64,000 nt of DNA, from assembly GCA_027451525.1 (NCBI GenBank), contig DAIDJF010000004.1, positions 1 to 64,000 of the forward strand, given 5' to 3'. Below, in pieces: positions 45,510 to 54,838 of the stretch. The DNA comes from Ktedonobacterales bacterium (GTDB taxonomy: Bacteria; Chloroflexota; Ktedonobacteria; Ktedonobacterales; Ktedonobacteraceae). Under the pieces are notes generated by a model. That model was not told the origin of the DNA, searched no databases, and saw nothing but the letters and a program-made list of their open reading frames with translations. Each line of letters begins with the position of its first letter. The stretch's first letter is position 1. A program made the translations under genes and the position numbers.

Positions 45510-48138
45510 TTTTTAAATAACTGACCCACGCACTAACTTCTTTAGCATCGCGATGTTCCATTGAGCCTAAAGTAATCATACTAGTTGTAGCTAGTTCTAA
45601 TGCCATTTGCCTATTACCATTCTGCTCGGCTACTTGAGAGAGTCCATATTGAGCTAAAGCAATTAAGTCTTGGACACCTTTAGGGATTACAGATATCATT
45701 TCCAGAAATGTCTCTTTAGCATTTTCATATTTCTCTTGGGCTATATAAAGATTACCATATTCATACAAAGCACTGGCAATCATCTGAGATCGGCCAATGA
45801 GTTTGGCTATATGTAAACTTTCTAAAAGATATTTTTCAGCTTGCACATAAGCTCGCTGCTTACACATAATTTTTCCCAAGTTAATAAGCAGAGCACTTAT
45901 CCATTCGCGATGTCCTAGCTGGCGCGCTAACATTAAACCTTCTTGAAAATATATTTTCGCATCAGTATAGTTCTCCAGTTCACCTGCAACTTCTCCTAAG
46001 TTACTAAGTAACACACTCATCCATTCACGGTGTCCTATTTGCCTTGCAATTACAAGAGCATCACTAAAATAAACTTCTGCCTGAGTATGCTTTCCTTGCC
46101 CTCCTACTGTTGCCCCTAAGTTAAGCAAAAGAACACAAATCTGTTCACGATCCTCCACTTCACGAGCTAGTACCAACCCTTCTTGCAAGTAACTCTCCGC
46201 TTGTATATAATCCCCTTTTCCTAACGCAACAATACCAAGCATTTTAAGAATGTTACAATTGCGTTCCTTGTCACCAATTTCTCTTGCCAGAACCAGCCCT
46301 TCTTGCAGGTAGGTTTCTGTCTGGGCATATTCGCCACGCCGTAGAGCCAAACCACCCAAATTGTTCAGTAGCGCGCTGATGCGTTCTTTATCACCCAGTT
46401 GACGCGCCAGGGCCAGACCTTCTTGCAGGTGCGTCTCAGCTTGCGCGTAATTACCCTGTTTTTGCGCAATCTCGCCCAGGTACAGCAAGACGCCTGTGAT
46501 GCCATGCGTGTCCTTGCTCGCCTGCGCGGCCACAAGCGCGTGCTGCAAGTGTCGCAGCGCGATAGGATAGAGGCCACGCAAGAGCAGGAAAGGCGCAAAG
46601 GCGATGACCGCACGCACCAGTTCCTCATGACGCTCCTGTTCATGCGCGATATCGAGCGTAGCAAGGATGATCGTACTCTCCTGCTCCAATAGCTCATAAT
46701 CCTTGCGGTGCTCTTCAACATAGTGCGTCATATAGGCGATCAGGCGCGTATAAGCAGTCTGGTCTTCCAGGTGCAGATGGGCATAGTCGGCAATTGTCTG
46801 GTGCAGCGTATAGCGGTCAGAGCCAACAGACTCTAAAATGCCCGCGTCTGCCAGCACGTCAAGCGTAGTAACATCACAATGCGCGACAGCAAGAGCAGCC
46901 TCCTCGGAAAAGCTGGTCGGCTTGGCAGGAAAGACAGAGAGGGCATAAAGGGCCTGCCGTACTGCGCGGCTTAATTGCTGGTCGGTGACAGCAAAGACGG
47001 ATTGCAGCGAGAGCGAGGTTTCGGCATTCAAGCTCGGATGGCTCTCGATTGGCCCATGCGGTTCGCTGATCTGGAGCCGCTCTTCCGCGTGACTCAGGCG
47101 TTCCAGCGCGGTCGTGATACGCCGCTGACGGCCCGTGTAGGCCTCTTTGCGCAGATAGTTGCCCATCAATGTGAGCGCGAGCGGCAGACCGCCAACGGCC
47201 TGCACCAGATTGTGCGCCTTACGCTCCTCGCGCTCGACCACGCCAGGCGCAAGCTGGCGCAAGAGTTGCAGACCCTCCTCATCGCTCAGTTCGCGGATCA
47301 CTGTCGCCCCATCGGCTGCAACATGGGTTGCAAGGGCGGGAAAGCGCGTGGTGACAAGATGCGCGCATTGTGGACCACCAACCTTACAAGCCAGCGCGTC
47401 CTCAAGGCTCCATGCATCATCGATCACCAACAACATGTGCCGTGAGCCAATGGCAGAACGCAATGTCCTGGCCCAGGCCTCCACGCTACTCAAAGCCGCA
47501 GACTCGGCAGGCGAGACGTTGAGCAGCGATCCCCAACGGCTGAGCATATTTTGCAGATTTGGCTCAGGCCCCAGACCAGCCCACAGAATGCCATCACGGA
47601 AGTGTGAGCGCAATTCCTCATCGTGGGCAAGCGCAATCGAAAGGGCAGTTTTGCCCACACCCGGCAATCCATTCAGAGCAGTCAAGGCCACACTCCCGCC
47701 CGCGATAAGCCGCTGTTTCAGGTCCGCAACCGTCTGTTCACGTCCCACAAGCGGTTTGGCCGGGGGCAGCGGAATAAATGGGTCATAGAGCGGGTGAACA
47801 GGTTCAGGAGTAGCAGACTGGTTGCGTCCCACAGGTGACGCGGAAGCTGGGGATGGAACAGGCGAGAGCAAAGCGGCAGGGTTGGGTGAAGGCGCAATAC
47901 TGGTAGCTAGCGGCTCAATATTCAGCAATAAATCGAGTTGTTCTTCACTTTTGCCAAAAAGATCACACAATTTTTTACGGAAGTAGGGATCAGGACGAGT
48001 GATGCCACGCTCCCAACGGCTGACATTGACAGGGGTTGTGCCGATCTTCTCTGCAAGCTCTAGCTGTGACCATCCTCGCTGTGTTCTAGCCTCGGTAAGT
48101 CGAACGCGCAAGCGTGTTGGACCTTTTTGTTCCTGCAT
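45496..48138 (-). CDS. XRE-NB-ARC-TPR STAND protein
   Basis: An 880-residue STAND NTPase. Residues 8-65 form an XRE helix-turn-helix (RGWSQLELAEKIGTTPVNVSRWERG), 65-115 a Pro/Ser-rich linker, 130-420 the NB-ARC module (P-loop GLPGVGKTALS near 158, LLVIDDAW near 232, GGLPLAL) and about 520-860 a row of 40-residue TPRs (A-E-x-x-L-Q-E-G-L-x-L-A-R-Q-x-G-D-K-E). Such proteins are signal-gated switches that regulate transcription or trigger cell responses after sensing a ligand by the TPRs. The start ATG 48138 follows AGAGG; the frame upstream lacks support. The base composition changes inside the TPR part near 46300, with the C-terminal half being AT-rich. Confidence 0.9.
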   Translation of the reverse strand: MQEQKGPTRLRVRLTEARTQRGWSQLELAEKIGTTPVNVSRWERGITRPDPYFRKKLCDLFGKSEEQLDLLLNIEPLATSIAPSPNPAALLSPVPSPASASPVGRNQSATPEPVHPLYDPFIPLPPAKPLVGREQTVADLKQRLIAGGSVALTALNGLPGVGKTALSIALAHDEELRSHFRDGILWAGLGPEPNLQNMLSRWGSLLNVSPAESAALSSVEAWARTLRSAIGSRHMLLVIDDAWSLEDALACKVGGPQCAHLVTTRFPALATHVAADGATVIRELSDEEGLQLLRQLAPGVVEREERKAHNLVQAVGGLPLALTLMGNYLRKEAYTGRQRRITTALERLSHAEERLQISEPHGPIESHPSLNAETSLSLQSVFAVTDQQLSRAVRQALYALSVFPAKPTSFSEEAALAVAHCDVTTLDVLADAGILESVGSDRYTLHQTIADYAHLHLEDQTAYTRLIAYMTHYVEEHRKDYELLEQESTIILATLDIAHEQERHEELVRAVIAFAPFLLLRGLYPIALRHLQHALVAAQASKDTHGITGVLLYLGEIAQKQGNYAQAETHLQEGLALARQLGDKERISALLNNLGGLALRRGEYAQTETYLQEGLVLAREIGDKERNCNILKMLGIVALGKGDYIQAESYLQEGLVLAREVEDREQICVLLLNLGATVGGQGKHTQAEVYFSDALVIARQIGHREWMSVLLSNLGEVAGELENYTDAKIYFQEGLMLARQLGHREWISALLINLGKIMCKQRAYVQAEKYLLESLHIAKLIGRSQMIASALYEYGNLYIAQEKYENAKETFLEMISVIPKGVQDLIALAQYGLSQVAEQNGNRQMALELATTSMITLGSMEHRDAKEVSAWVSYLKNTHE

Positions 48139-48312
48139 AGAACCTCTCTCTTTTATACGCGAAACGAAATGATAAATCTGATTAGCAAAATGATAATGCA
48201 AACACTTACAACTTCATACTATTTTCGCACATAATTTATGTAGGGACATGCAAACTGGTTCACAAACGGAAACGAGTGAACCATACAGGTAACACGGCGA
48301 AGGAGTGTCATC

Positions 48313-48825
48313 ATGCAAAGAATCGATATTGAAAAAGAAACAACGTTTGTTTATTATCATAAACGTGACGAAGAAAGAACTTTGCATTTTAACTGGGAAA
48401 AAGTCTTGCCAGAAGGTGACACGCTCGTTTTAAACACCGAATTTGGCACGCTCTCTTATCTCTCTATCGAGAACAATCGGCCCTGCCTCATCGCTCAACA
48501 AGTATTTACTGAGAGTGAAATGAGCGCGCTTGTTCCGCTGATGAAAATGTATCCATACTATTGCCCTTACGAGGTCTTGTATACGAGTTTCTACGATAGC
48601 GACATTACCGAAGAGAACGTCAATCGGAGTCGTCGTCGCCTCCAACGCGCAATGACAAACGGAACAATCGAAGTCGAATTGCGCTCAGTACGCGGTATCC
48701 TCTCACGCATACGTCCCAAATTGCGCGCTATCGGACTTGATGTTGTAGCAATTATGGAAACAGGCTATATTCTCTTCATCAGAACCAAGCCCAAGCCAAA
48801 AGCTCTTGACCAGGGCGTGGCATAA
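48313..48825 (+). CDS. small protein with OmpR-like winged-helix C-terminus
   Basis: A 170-residue protein of no recognised family. The last ~90 residues resemble the DNA-binding domain of OmpR/PhoB regulators without a receiver: YPYYCPYEVLYTSFYD, a helix with NVNRSRRRLQRAM, RSVRGILSRIRPKLRAIG as a recognition helix and ETGYILFI as the wing. Residues 1-75 are a separate beta-rich segment. It is divergent from the STAND gene and 16 bases from a convergent SDR gene. A transcription factor acting on the STAND gene or another neighbour is possible; the reading is tentative. Confidence 0.6.
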   Translation: MQRIDIEKETTFVYYHKRDEERTLHFNWEKVLPEGDTLVLNTEFGTLSYLSIENNRPCLIAQQVFTESEMSALVPLMKMYPYYCPYEVLYTSFYDSDITEENVNRSRRRLQRAMTNGTIEVELRSVRGILSRIRPKLRAIGLDVVAIMETGYILFIRTKPKPKALDQGVA

Positions 48826-48841
48826 TAAATCTCCCTTCCAC

Positions 48842-49636
48842 TTAGAAACGCATTCGTGACAGAGCCGCATCGAGTAGCGCGGGAAATGTCTGCGCAATAC
48901 CAGCCAGAGGCATGTAGTATCCAGGCACGATTATCTCGCGGCGTGGATGGAGCATCAGGTCAACGATAGCACGCGCGACTACTTCTGGTCCTGGCATAGG
49001 GAAACGGGAACCTGTGCTCATCGCTGTGCGAATATATCCAGGCGAGACAACCGAGACGGTAATCCCTTTCTTCGCAACCTCGCGCCGAAGCGAGAGCGCA
49101 AAGCCACGTAGCCCAAACTTGGTCGCAGAATACATTGGACTAATCGCGACAATACCAGCCAGCGAAGCCACTGAGATAATTGCCCCATGGCGCCGCTCGA
49201 TCATTCCCGGCAACACGGCATGCGTTGCCAGCAAAGCCCCCCGCAGATTGACATTCATCATCTGCTCAATCTCTTCCTCATTCAAACTGGCAAAAGAACG
49301 CAATGAGCCAACACCCGCATTATTCACCAGTACATCTATCCGCCCAAATTGCTCCTGCGTTTGCGCAATCAAGCGTTTAATCTGTTTATCATCAGTAAGG
49401 TCGGTCGGAACCGCCACTGCCCGTTGCCCCGCATTGGTAATTGCTTCTACCTGAGCCTGCAACGCATCAACGCGACGGGCAGCCAGCACAACCTGCGCCC
49501 CATAACGCGCAAACTCACGCGCCGTTGCTGCCCCAATACCCGAACTGGCTCCCGTTACAAGCACAACCTCGTCACGTAAACGCCGCTCTAACTTGAGTAC
49601 ATACTGCTGCTCTTTAGTCACTTTTACTACGCTCAT
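48842..49636 (-). CDS. short-chain dehydrogenase/reductase
   Basis: A 264-residue classical SDR: VTGASSGIGAATA, VVLAARRVDALQ, DVLVNNAGVGSL, IISVASLAGIV with the catalytic Ser, and the YSATKFGLRGFA motif (Tyr, Lys). VVSPGYIRTAM follows. It should oxidise or reduce an alcohol/ketone substrate with NAD(P). The start region MSVVKVTKEQQ is polar and precedes the fold; ATG 49636 is used. Divergent from a NUDIX gene; no operon partner on its side. Confidence 0.9.
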   Translation of the reverse strand: MSVVKVTKEQQYVLKLERRLRDEVVLVTGASSGIGAATAREFARYGAQVVLAARRVDALQAQVEAITNAGQRAVAVPTDLTDDKQIKRLIAQTQEQFGRIDVLVNNAGVGSLRSFASLNEEEIEQMMNVNLRGALLATHAVLPGMIERRHGAIISVASLAGIVAISPMYSATKFGLRGFALSLRREVAKKGITVSVVSPGYIRTAMSTGSRFPMPGPEVVARAIVDLMLHPRREIIVPGYYMPLAGIAQTFPALLDAALSRMRF

Positions 49637-49774
49637 ACATACACCCCTCTTACATTTTACCTAAATTGCTGCGTTCTCATTGTATCATATTTGCTTGACT
49701 GCATGATTTTGCAGGCTACATTATAATGAAAGAAGGATACACAATTTGATACGGGGAATGGGAAGGGGCATTTT

Positions 49775-50257
49775 ATGTTCTATAAAACAGCAAAACAACT
49801 GGTAAGCATCTTTTTTAACACACTGAATACGCTCATGGGCGGGCATTTACCCCCCTTTGGGTGTGCGTGCGTCATAGTGGAGCAAGAGGGACAGTATCTC
49901 GTACTCGAACGGCCCGATGGCAAGATCGTCCTACCGGGCGGTTTTATGCAGTGGCAGGAACAGCCAGAACAGACAGCACAACGTGAAGGCTATGAGGAGA
50001 CTGGTCTGGAGATGAACATTGGCGCAATCGTCAATGTTTATCCAGGCACCACCAGACGCTTCGATGATATGAGTACGATTACGATTACCTATCAGGCAAC
50101 AGTCGTGGGTGGAACACTCCGCCCAACTGACGAGGGGCGTCCTTGTTGGCTTGATGAACAAACAGTACGTACACGTATGGGCCAAGGCTATGCGAAAGTA
50201 ATTGACGACTATCGCGCCCTTTGCCAGCAACGCGAACGCATAGGTGTCACCGCTTGA
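49775..50257 (+). CDS. NUDIX hydrolase
   Basis: A 160-residue NUDIX enzyme with a complete Nudix box: GGFMQWQEQPEQTAQREG-YEETG fits G-x5-E-x7-R-E-x2-E-E-x-G. The N-terminal ~25 residues form a partly hydrophobic helix (LVSIFFNTLNTLMG). It hydrolyses nucleoside diphosphates linked to another moiety; the substrate is unknown. GGGAAGGGG stands before the ATG. It is 45 bases upstream of the photolyase gene on the same strand, so both could act in nucleotide or DNA maintenance. Confidence 0.9.
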   Translation: MFYKTAKQLVSIFFNTLNTLMGGHLPPFGCACVIVEQEGQYLVLERPDGKIVLPGGFMQWQEQPEQTAQREGYEETGLEMNIGAIVNVYPGTTRRFDDMSTITITYQATVVGGTLRPTDEGRPCWLDEQTVRTRMGQGYAKVIDDYRALCQQRERIGVTA

Positions 50258-50302
50258 TAGCCAGCAAGCACGCCATCACAGAACTAGATTGGATGACGTG
50301 TG

Positions 50303-51640
50303 ATGCAATTGCTGACTAACTTCGCGAACCGCGATGAGCTGATAGATTACCTGCGTGAACACTTTTCGGGGGCGGCGGCGCGTGACTCACAGATCAGCCC
50401 AACAAAGGGGGGGCGCGCGGCGGCAGAGCAGGTATTGGGCCGCGTGCGTGTAGATCGCTATGCCGCCACCCGTAACACGCTTACGGGAGCCGTGACGCGC
50501 CTCTCACCATACCTGCGTCATGGCGTGCTCACGCTGGCCGAGGTGCGCCGTCATGTCTTGCAACAGGCAACACCGCAGAAGGCTTACAAACTGCTGCAAG
50601 AATTGGCGTGGCGCGACTATTACCAGCGCGTTTACCACCGCTTAGGCAACGATATCTGGCGCGATATCGAACCCGCACGCACGGGAATACGGAACTACGC
50701 GCAAGATTTACCCGCCGATATCACAGAGGGGACAACGGGAGCCGTGTGCATCGACTCTTTCGCGCATGATCTACACGCAACGGGCTACCTGCATAACCAT
50801 GCCCGTATGTGGATAGCAGCCTATGTCGTGCATCATCGACGCATACGCTGGCAGGCCGGTGCGCGCTGGTTCCTTCAACATCTGCTCGATGGCGACCCCG
50901 CGAGCAATAATCTCTCCTGGCAGTGGGTCGCCTCGACCTTCGCCTCTAAACCTTACTTCTTCAATCGCGAAAACCTCGCCCGCTACACTGAGAACGTCTA
51001 TTGCGAGCGTTGTCCGCTGGCACGTGGCAGATGTCCCTTTGAGGGCAGTTATGAGGACGTTGCGGAGCGCATCTTTCCCGGCAATGCAGCCCAGGTTACG
51101 CAAGAGGGACCGGGACAAAGTGACCTCATGCGCCGTCTCTCCATGCGCAACGATGATAATGACAAGGATCTACAGCCAGACAGCGTGCAAGCTGACGCTT
51201 TTCTGGTCTGGATCAACGAGGAGAACCTTAGCCCACACAATCCTGCCCTGACAGCCCATCCACAAAGTACACCCATCTTCATTTTTGACGAACAGGCTAT
51301 CGAAGCGGCGGGCTGGACACTCAAACGCATTGCCTTCATCTACGAATCACTGCTTGAAATTCCCGCTTTGCGCATCTATCGTGGTTCACCTGCGGCAATC
51401 ATCCCAGGCCTCATCGCAGCACAACGAGATTATGGCTATAAGAATGTTACACTCGCCACGACACCTGCTGTTGAGCCACGCCTTCGCCAGCAGCAACAAA
51501 TGCTGGCAAAATTTGCCCCGCTTGTGCTCTATCCAGTTGAACCGTTCGCGCCTATCGAGCGTGTGCGTGACCTGCGTCGCTTCTCACGCTATTGGAATGA
51601 TGTAGAACAAATGGTAGTATGGGAGCACAAGAAAGCATAA
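50303..51640 (+). CDS. photolyase-family protein with reversed domain order
   Basis: A 445-residue photolyase-family flavoprotein. Residues 1-280 are the helical FAD-binding domain: LSPYLRHGVLT, LLQELAWRDYYQRVYH, GYLHNHARMWIAAYVV, WFLQHLLDGDPASNNLSWQW and KPYFFNRENL, with CERCPLARGRC near 234-245. The part from about 297 to 445 resembles the alpha/beta antenna domain normally found at the N-terminus: AFLVWINEENLSPHNPAL (compare the D-L-R-L-x-D-N-P-A-L start), PIFIFDEQ, then RGSPAAIIPGLIAAQ and VTLATTPAVEPRLRQQQ. The domain order is thus inverted compared with CPD photolyase or cryptochrome. GGATGA lies 6 bases before ATG 50303; GTG 50300 is an alternative. Confidence 0.85.
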   Translation: MQLLTNFANRDELIDYLREHFSGAAARDSQISPTKGGRAAAEQVLGRVRVDRYAATRNTLTGAVTRLSPYLRHGVLTLAEVRRHVLQQATPQKAYKLLQELAWRDYYQRVYHRLGNDIWRDIEPARTGIRNYAQDLPADITEGTTGAVCIDSFAHDLHATGYLHNHARMWIAAYVVHHRRIRWQAGARWFLQHLLDGDPASNNLSWQWVASTFASKPYFFNRENLARYTENVYCERCPLARGRCPFEGSYEDVAERIFPGNAAQVTQEGPGQSDLMRRLSMRNDDNDKDLQPDSVQADAFLVWINEENLSPHNPALTAHPQSTPIFIFDEQAIEAAGWTLKRIAFIYESLLEIPALRIYRGSPAAIIPGLIAAQRDYGYKNVTLATTPAVEPRLRQQQQMLAKFAPLVLYPVEPFAPIERVRDLRRFSRYWNDVEQMVVWEHKKA

Positions 51641-51718
51641 GAAAAGCAATACTGCAATTTTCCGCCCTATACCCTCTTGACAAACCCTACTCTATCAACG
51701 TTCATTTACAGGGAGAGC

Positions 51719-51741
51719 ATGACACCCTTTGTGGGTGTCAT
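51719..51741 (+). terminator. terminator after the photolyase gene
   Basis: ATGACACCC (51719-51727) and GGGTGTCAT (51733-51741) pair perfectly with a TTTGT loop, 78 bases beyond the photolyase stop. The 351 bases between the photolyase and the next gene (51641-51991) hold this hairpin and a 339-base open frame that I do not believe is a gene. Confidence 0.65.
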
Positions 51742-51991
51742 ACCTGCTTCTCAATTGAAGATGAACGAACTGCCAACATGGTTTCTCAGACCAGGAATAG
51801 CGGTTTCTCAGATTTTTCACAGCATAGTGAGACATTATCGTTAGATATTTTTACTATATATAGACATCAATGTGATTTCGATAACGTATTTTTATGTAAA
51901 ACATGTGATTGTAAAAAAATTCACGCACACTCCATAGCAAGCATTTTAGCGCGATAAATGTGATAACCATACGAAAGGAGCGGTAGCATAT

Positions 51992-53185
51992 ATGAAATCT
52001 ACATCCAAAGATCCACGCGGCAGTGCAGGTATTACGTTACCAAACAAGAAGAAGTCGCGACGGCGTGTTGTCAACATAGTAATGGCGGTATTGCTGTTGC
52101 TCCTCTTGCTTATCACTATAACAATTGGCGGCATCAGTGTCTACTTCTCTAATGCAATCCTCGAAGTGATTCACTACACACCCACCTATACGCTGGCAGT
52201 CACCGCCGCTGATTCACAAACAGTCACGCTGCAACGTACCGTTGATACACTCTCGCCAGGTGTCTTTGAAATCGAATGGCCCACAGGGCAAGCCATAGTT
52301 GGTCCCATCCTCTCCTCAACTGCCAGTACCGTCACGCGCCAACTTCTCAAAACGACAGGCCCGCTTACCCCTGGCACGAAGACCTATTGGACCAGAAATG
52401 TCTACGCAGGAGCACTCAAAGACAGCCTAGGCCTGACAATCAGCACTGTGCAGGTTCCTGATCCATTAGGAGCAATGCCCGCCTGGTATGTTGCAGGCTC
52501 ATCGACTACATGGGCCATCCTGGTACACGGGCGTGGAATGTCACAAGAGGAGACATTGCGCGCTTTCCAACCATTAGCGAAACTTGGTCTGCCCCTACTC
52601 GCCATCTCGTATCGCAACGATCTTGGAGCACCAGCCAGTCCCGATGGCTATGAGCATTTTGGCGATACCGAATGGCAAGATTTAGAGGCAAGTGTCAAGT
52701 ACGCACTGGCACATGGAGCGCAACACTTCGTCTTATATGGCTGGTCAAAAGGTGGGGCGATTGTTGAAGCCTTCCAACATCGTTCACCCTACGCGCGCTA
52801 TGTACAGGCCCTCGTCCTCGATGCGCCGCTGCTAGATCTACGTTCAACGCTGGCATTTCAGGCGGAGAGATTGTCCGTCCCCAGTTTTGTCGCCTCCATT
52901 GCCGAGTGGATTGCGACACTGCGCAGTGGCATCAACTTTGATGCGCTCGATCAGCTACATTTACCGCAGGCGAACATTCCCGTCTTGCTCTTTCACGGCA
53001 CGAGTGATACGACTACGCCAATTGCCGTCAGTGATACATTTGCGCGTCTGCACGCAAATTTCGTCACATACGTTCGCGTACCCAACACGGAACACACGGA
53101 AGCCTGGAATACCAATCCACAGAACTACGATGCGGAGGTGACGAGCTTCCTGACACGTAGTCTACATCTTATGCCGCAAAATTGA
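51992..53185 (+). CDS. membrane-anchored alpha/beta hydrolase
   Basis: A 397-residue protein with a basic N-terminus (KKKSRRR) and one membrane helix ([21 protein letters not shown]), then an outer-facing domain. The C-terminal half is an alpha/beta hydrolase: [12 protein letters not shown] (oxyanion region), [14 protein letters not shown] with nucleophile Ser in [19 protein letters not shown] with the acid Asp, and NTEHTEAW with the catalytic His. The substrate may be a lipid or ester outside the cell. AAAGGAG precedes the ATG by about 11 bases. Confidence 0.85.
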   Translation: MKSTSKDPRGSAGITLPNKKKSRRRVVNIVMAVLLLLLLLITITIGGISVYFSNAILEVIHYTPTYTLAVTAADSQTVTLQRTVDTLSPGVFEIEWPTGQAIVGPILSSTASTVTRQLLKTTGPLTPGTKTYWTRNVYAGALKDSLGLTISTVQVPDPLGAMPAWYVAGSSTTWAILVHGRGMSQEETLRAFQPLAKLGLPLLAISYRNDLGAPASPDGYEHFGDTEWQDLEASVKYALAHGAQHFVLYGWSKGGAIVEAFQHRSPYARYVQALVLDAPLLDLRSTLAFQAERLSVPSFVASIAEWIATLRSGINFDALDQLHLPQANIPVLLFHGTSDTTTPIAVSDTFARLHANFVTYVRVPNTEHTEAWNTNPQNYDAEVTSFLTRSLHLMPQN

Positions 53186-53230
53186 GAATATAGGCAATGA
53201 GAAGCAAGACCCCTATCTCATAGAAGAAGA

Positions 53231-53265
53231 CAGAGGAAGCGATGAGCTATCTCTCGTTCCCTCTG
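53231..53265 (+). terminator. terminator of the hydrolase gene
   Basis: CAGAGGAAGCGA (53231-53242) pairs with TCGTTCCCTCTG (53254-53265), 10 of 12 positions matching, followed by CCTTTTATAT. It lies 45 bases after the stop and before the convergent phosphoesterase gene. Confidence 0.6.
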
Positions 53266-53316
53266 CCTTTTATATATCAGGTATTAACAAGCCCTTTACG
53301 TGAGGAGATGTAAGCC

Positions 53317-54471
53317 TTACATAAAGAATTTTGTCATCAGTTGCTTGTGGGGAAAGCCGCAAGCCTGATTGAGGCAACCCAGATGCCAGAGTTTCTCGAT
53401 AGTGGCAAGTAGTGTATAGTGGTTATAGGGTGTGGTGCTATCGACAATATGATCGGCATCCTTCGATGTGATAACCATGAACGGCGCGCTTGCACCACCC
53501 AGCGTCACACCATTGACACCCGTAGGGCTATGGCAGCAGCCAGCATAACCAGCATAGTCATCCTCGTCCCAGGTGATGACGATAGCCGAACGGTCATTCC
53601 AAACGCGCGAACTCATGATGGTCGAGACAGCCGACTGAATGAAATTGTCACCCAGTTTGATGATGCTGTGATCGAGACCAGACGCAGGGTAGGCACACTG
53701 TGGATTGTTAATAAGTTTTGCCTGGGATGGTGCGATACCATGCATATCACTGCACGTATCGGGACTAATCCAGACAAAATTCGGCACCGTATTCGCACTA
53801 AGATCAGTATAGAGCTGAGTCAAGGGCACGATATTCTGCATGCGGGCAGCATTATTGCGAATATCCGAGAAGTACATGAACGGATTGTGCTTCTGCACGT
53901 ACAAGCTAATCGGCACAGTTTTGCCATTTTGTTGAATATTCGGATAGTTTGCACCTGTATAGCCAACAGAAGGCATCGACTGCATATACGCTTTCCAGGT
54001 CAGGCCATGCGCCTCAAGCTGATCGACGATAGTCTGACCAGAGAACATATGTGGGGTATTCGTGGCACTGGCAATTTCCTGAGCGGTGAGCAGTTCCTGA
54101 GTAGTATAGCCAGAAGTAGGACCGAATTCCTGGGGCGCGCAGGTGACAGTAGCACCGGCAGGGCAGTCATCCCAGATACCCTGGAACGAGCCAGAAATAG
54201 CAGCCAGATAGTTAGGTGAACTGGGATGCGTCACGCCATAGTAATTCAAGGCAATATTGTACTTGCTGGCGAGCATATTGATATAAGGTGCATCAGCAGT
54301 ATTGCCAAAAATTTCGTTTGTGGCATGATTTTCCATCATGATGTAGAAAATATGCTCTGGTGTCTTGCTCTCCTCATGATAGGATGCGGCCTGAACAGGC
54401 GCGGATGTGCTGATGAGAAGAGTAGAAAGGAGCAGTGCGAACGCCGTTAAAAAGCCTAATAAACGTCGCAT
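53317..54471 (-). CDS. secreted acid phosphatase/phospholipase C-like phosphoesterase
   Basis: A 384-residue secreted protein with a signal peptide (GFLTAFALLLSTLLISTSAPVQAA) and a phosphoesterase domain: FYIMMENHATNEIFGN contains the catalytic metal/nucleophile region, HPSSPNYLAAISGS, PNFVWISPDTCSDMHG, SAIVITWDEDDYAGYAGCCHSPTG, and a later DHIVDSTTPYNHYTLLATIEKLWHLGCL. This matches the phosphoesterase family of acid phosphatases and phospholipase C. It probably releases phosphate from organic esters outside the cell. GGAGG stands 5 bases before ATG 54471. Confidence 0.88.
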   Translation of the reverse strand: MRRLLGFLTAFALLLSTLLISTSAPVQAASYHEESKTPEHIFYIMMENHATNEIFGNTADAPYINMLASKYNIALNYYGVTHPSSPNYLAAISGSFQGIWDDCPAGATVTCAPQEFGPTSGYTTQELLTAQEIASATNTPHMFSGQTIVDQLEAHGLTWKAYMQSMPSVGYTGANYPNIQQNGKTVPISLYVQKHNPFMYFSDIRNNAARMQNIVPLTQLYTDLSANTVPNFVWISPDTCSDMHGIAPSQAKLINNPQCAYPASGLDHSIIKLGDNFIQSAVSTIMSSRVWNDRSAIVITWDEDDYAGYAGCCHSPTGVNGVTLGGASAPFMVITSKDADHIVDSTTPYNHYTLLATIEKLWHLGCLNQACGFPHKQLMTKFFM

Positions 54472-54838
54472 ACAGACCTCCGTGAATGGGTAAGTAGATA
54501 ATATTTCAGGACAACACAATAGGAAGCACATAAAAACTTCCCATAGGGAAGATAGCATAATAAAGTTAGCAATATATTAAGGAAAGGTTAAAATATGCAG
54601 CACTCTTGTAGGGCTTGCAGAAGGATGGATCGTATCACTTCTCAAGCTCTTATAAATTACTGCGCTTTCTGGTTATATTGGCGTGAAATGGCTTACGAGT
54701 GGACTTCATAAACGCGCTTCTCAGCAGATTTGGCAAATTTTACATAGGGAAGCACATAGGACTAACAATTGCGTGTGAGATATGGTAGAATGTACACTAA
54801 CTCAGCGATAGTCTATTGTTAGGAAAGAGGGAGTTGGC
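54472..54838. other. intergenic region before pncB
   Basis: About 367 AT-rich bases between the divergent phosphoesterase and pncB genes. TATGG-TAGAAT (about 54782-54791) fits an extended -10 box for pncB, similar to that before the DUF3224 gene. GAGGGAG lies 5-6 bases before the pncB ATG. Nothing else was recognised. Confidence 0.45.

Noticed and set aside
51619-51957. A 112-residue frame after the photolyase
   Set aside because: It overlaps the photolyase end, runs through a terminator hairpin, and reads as compositionally random.
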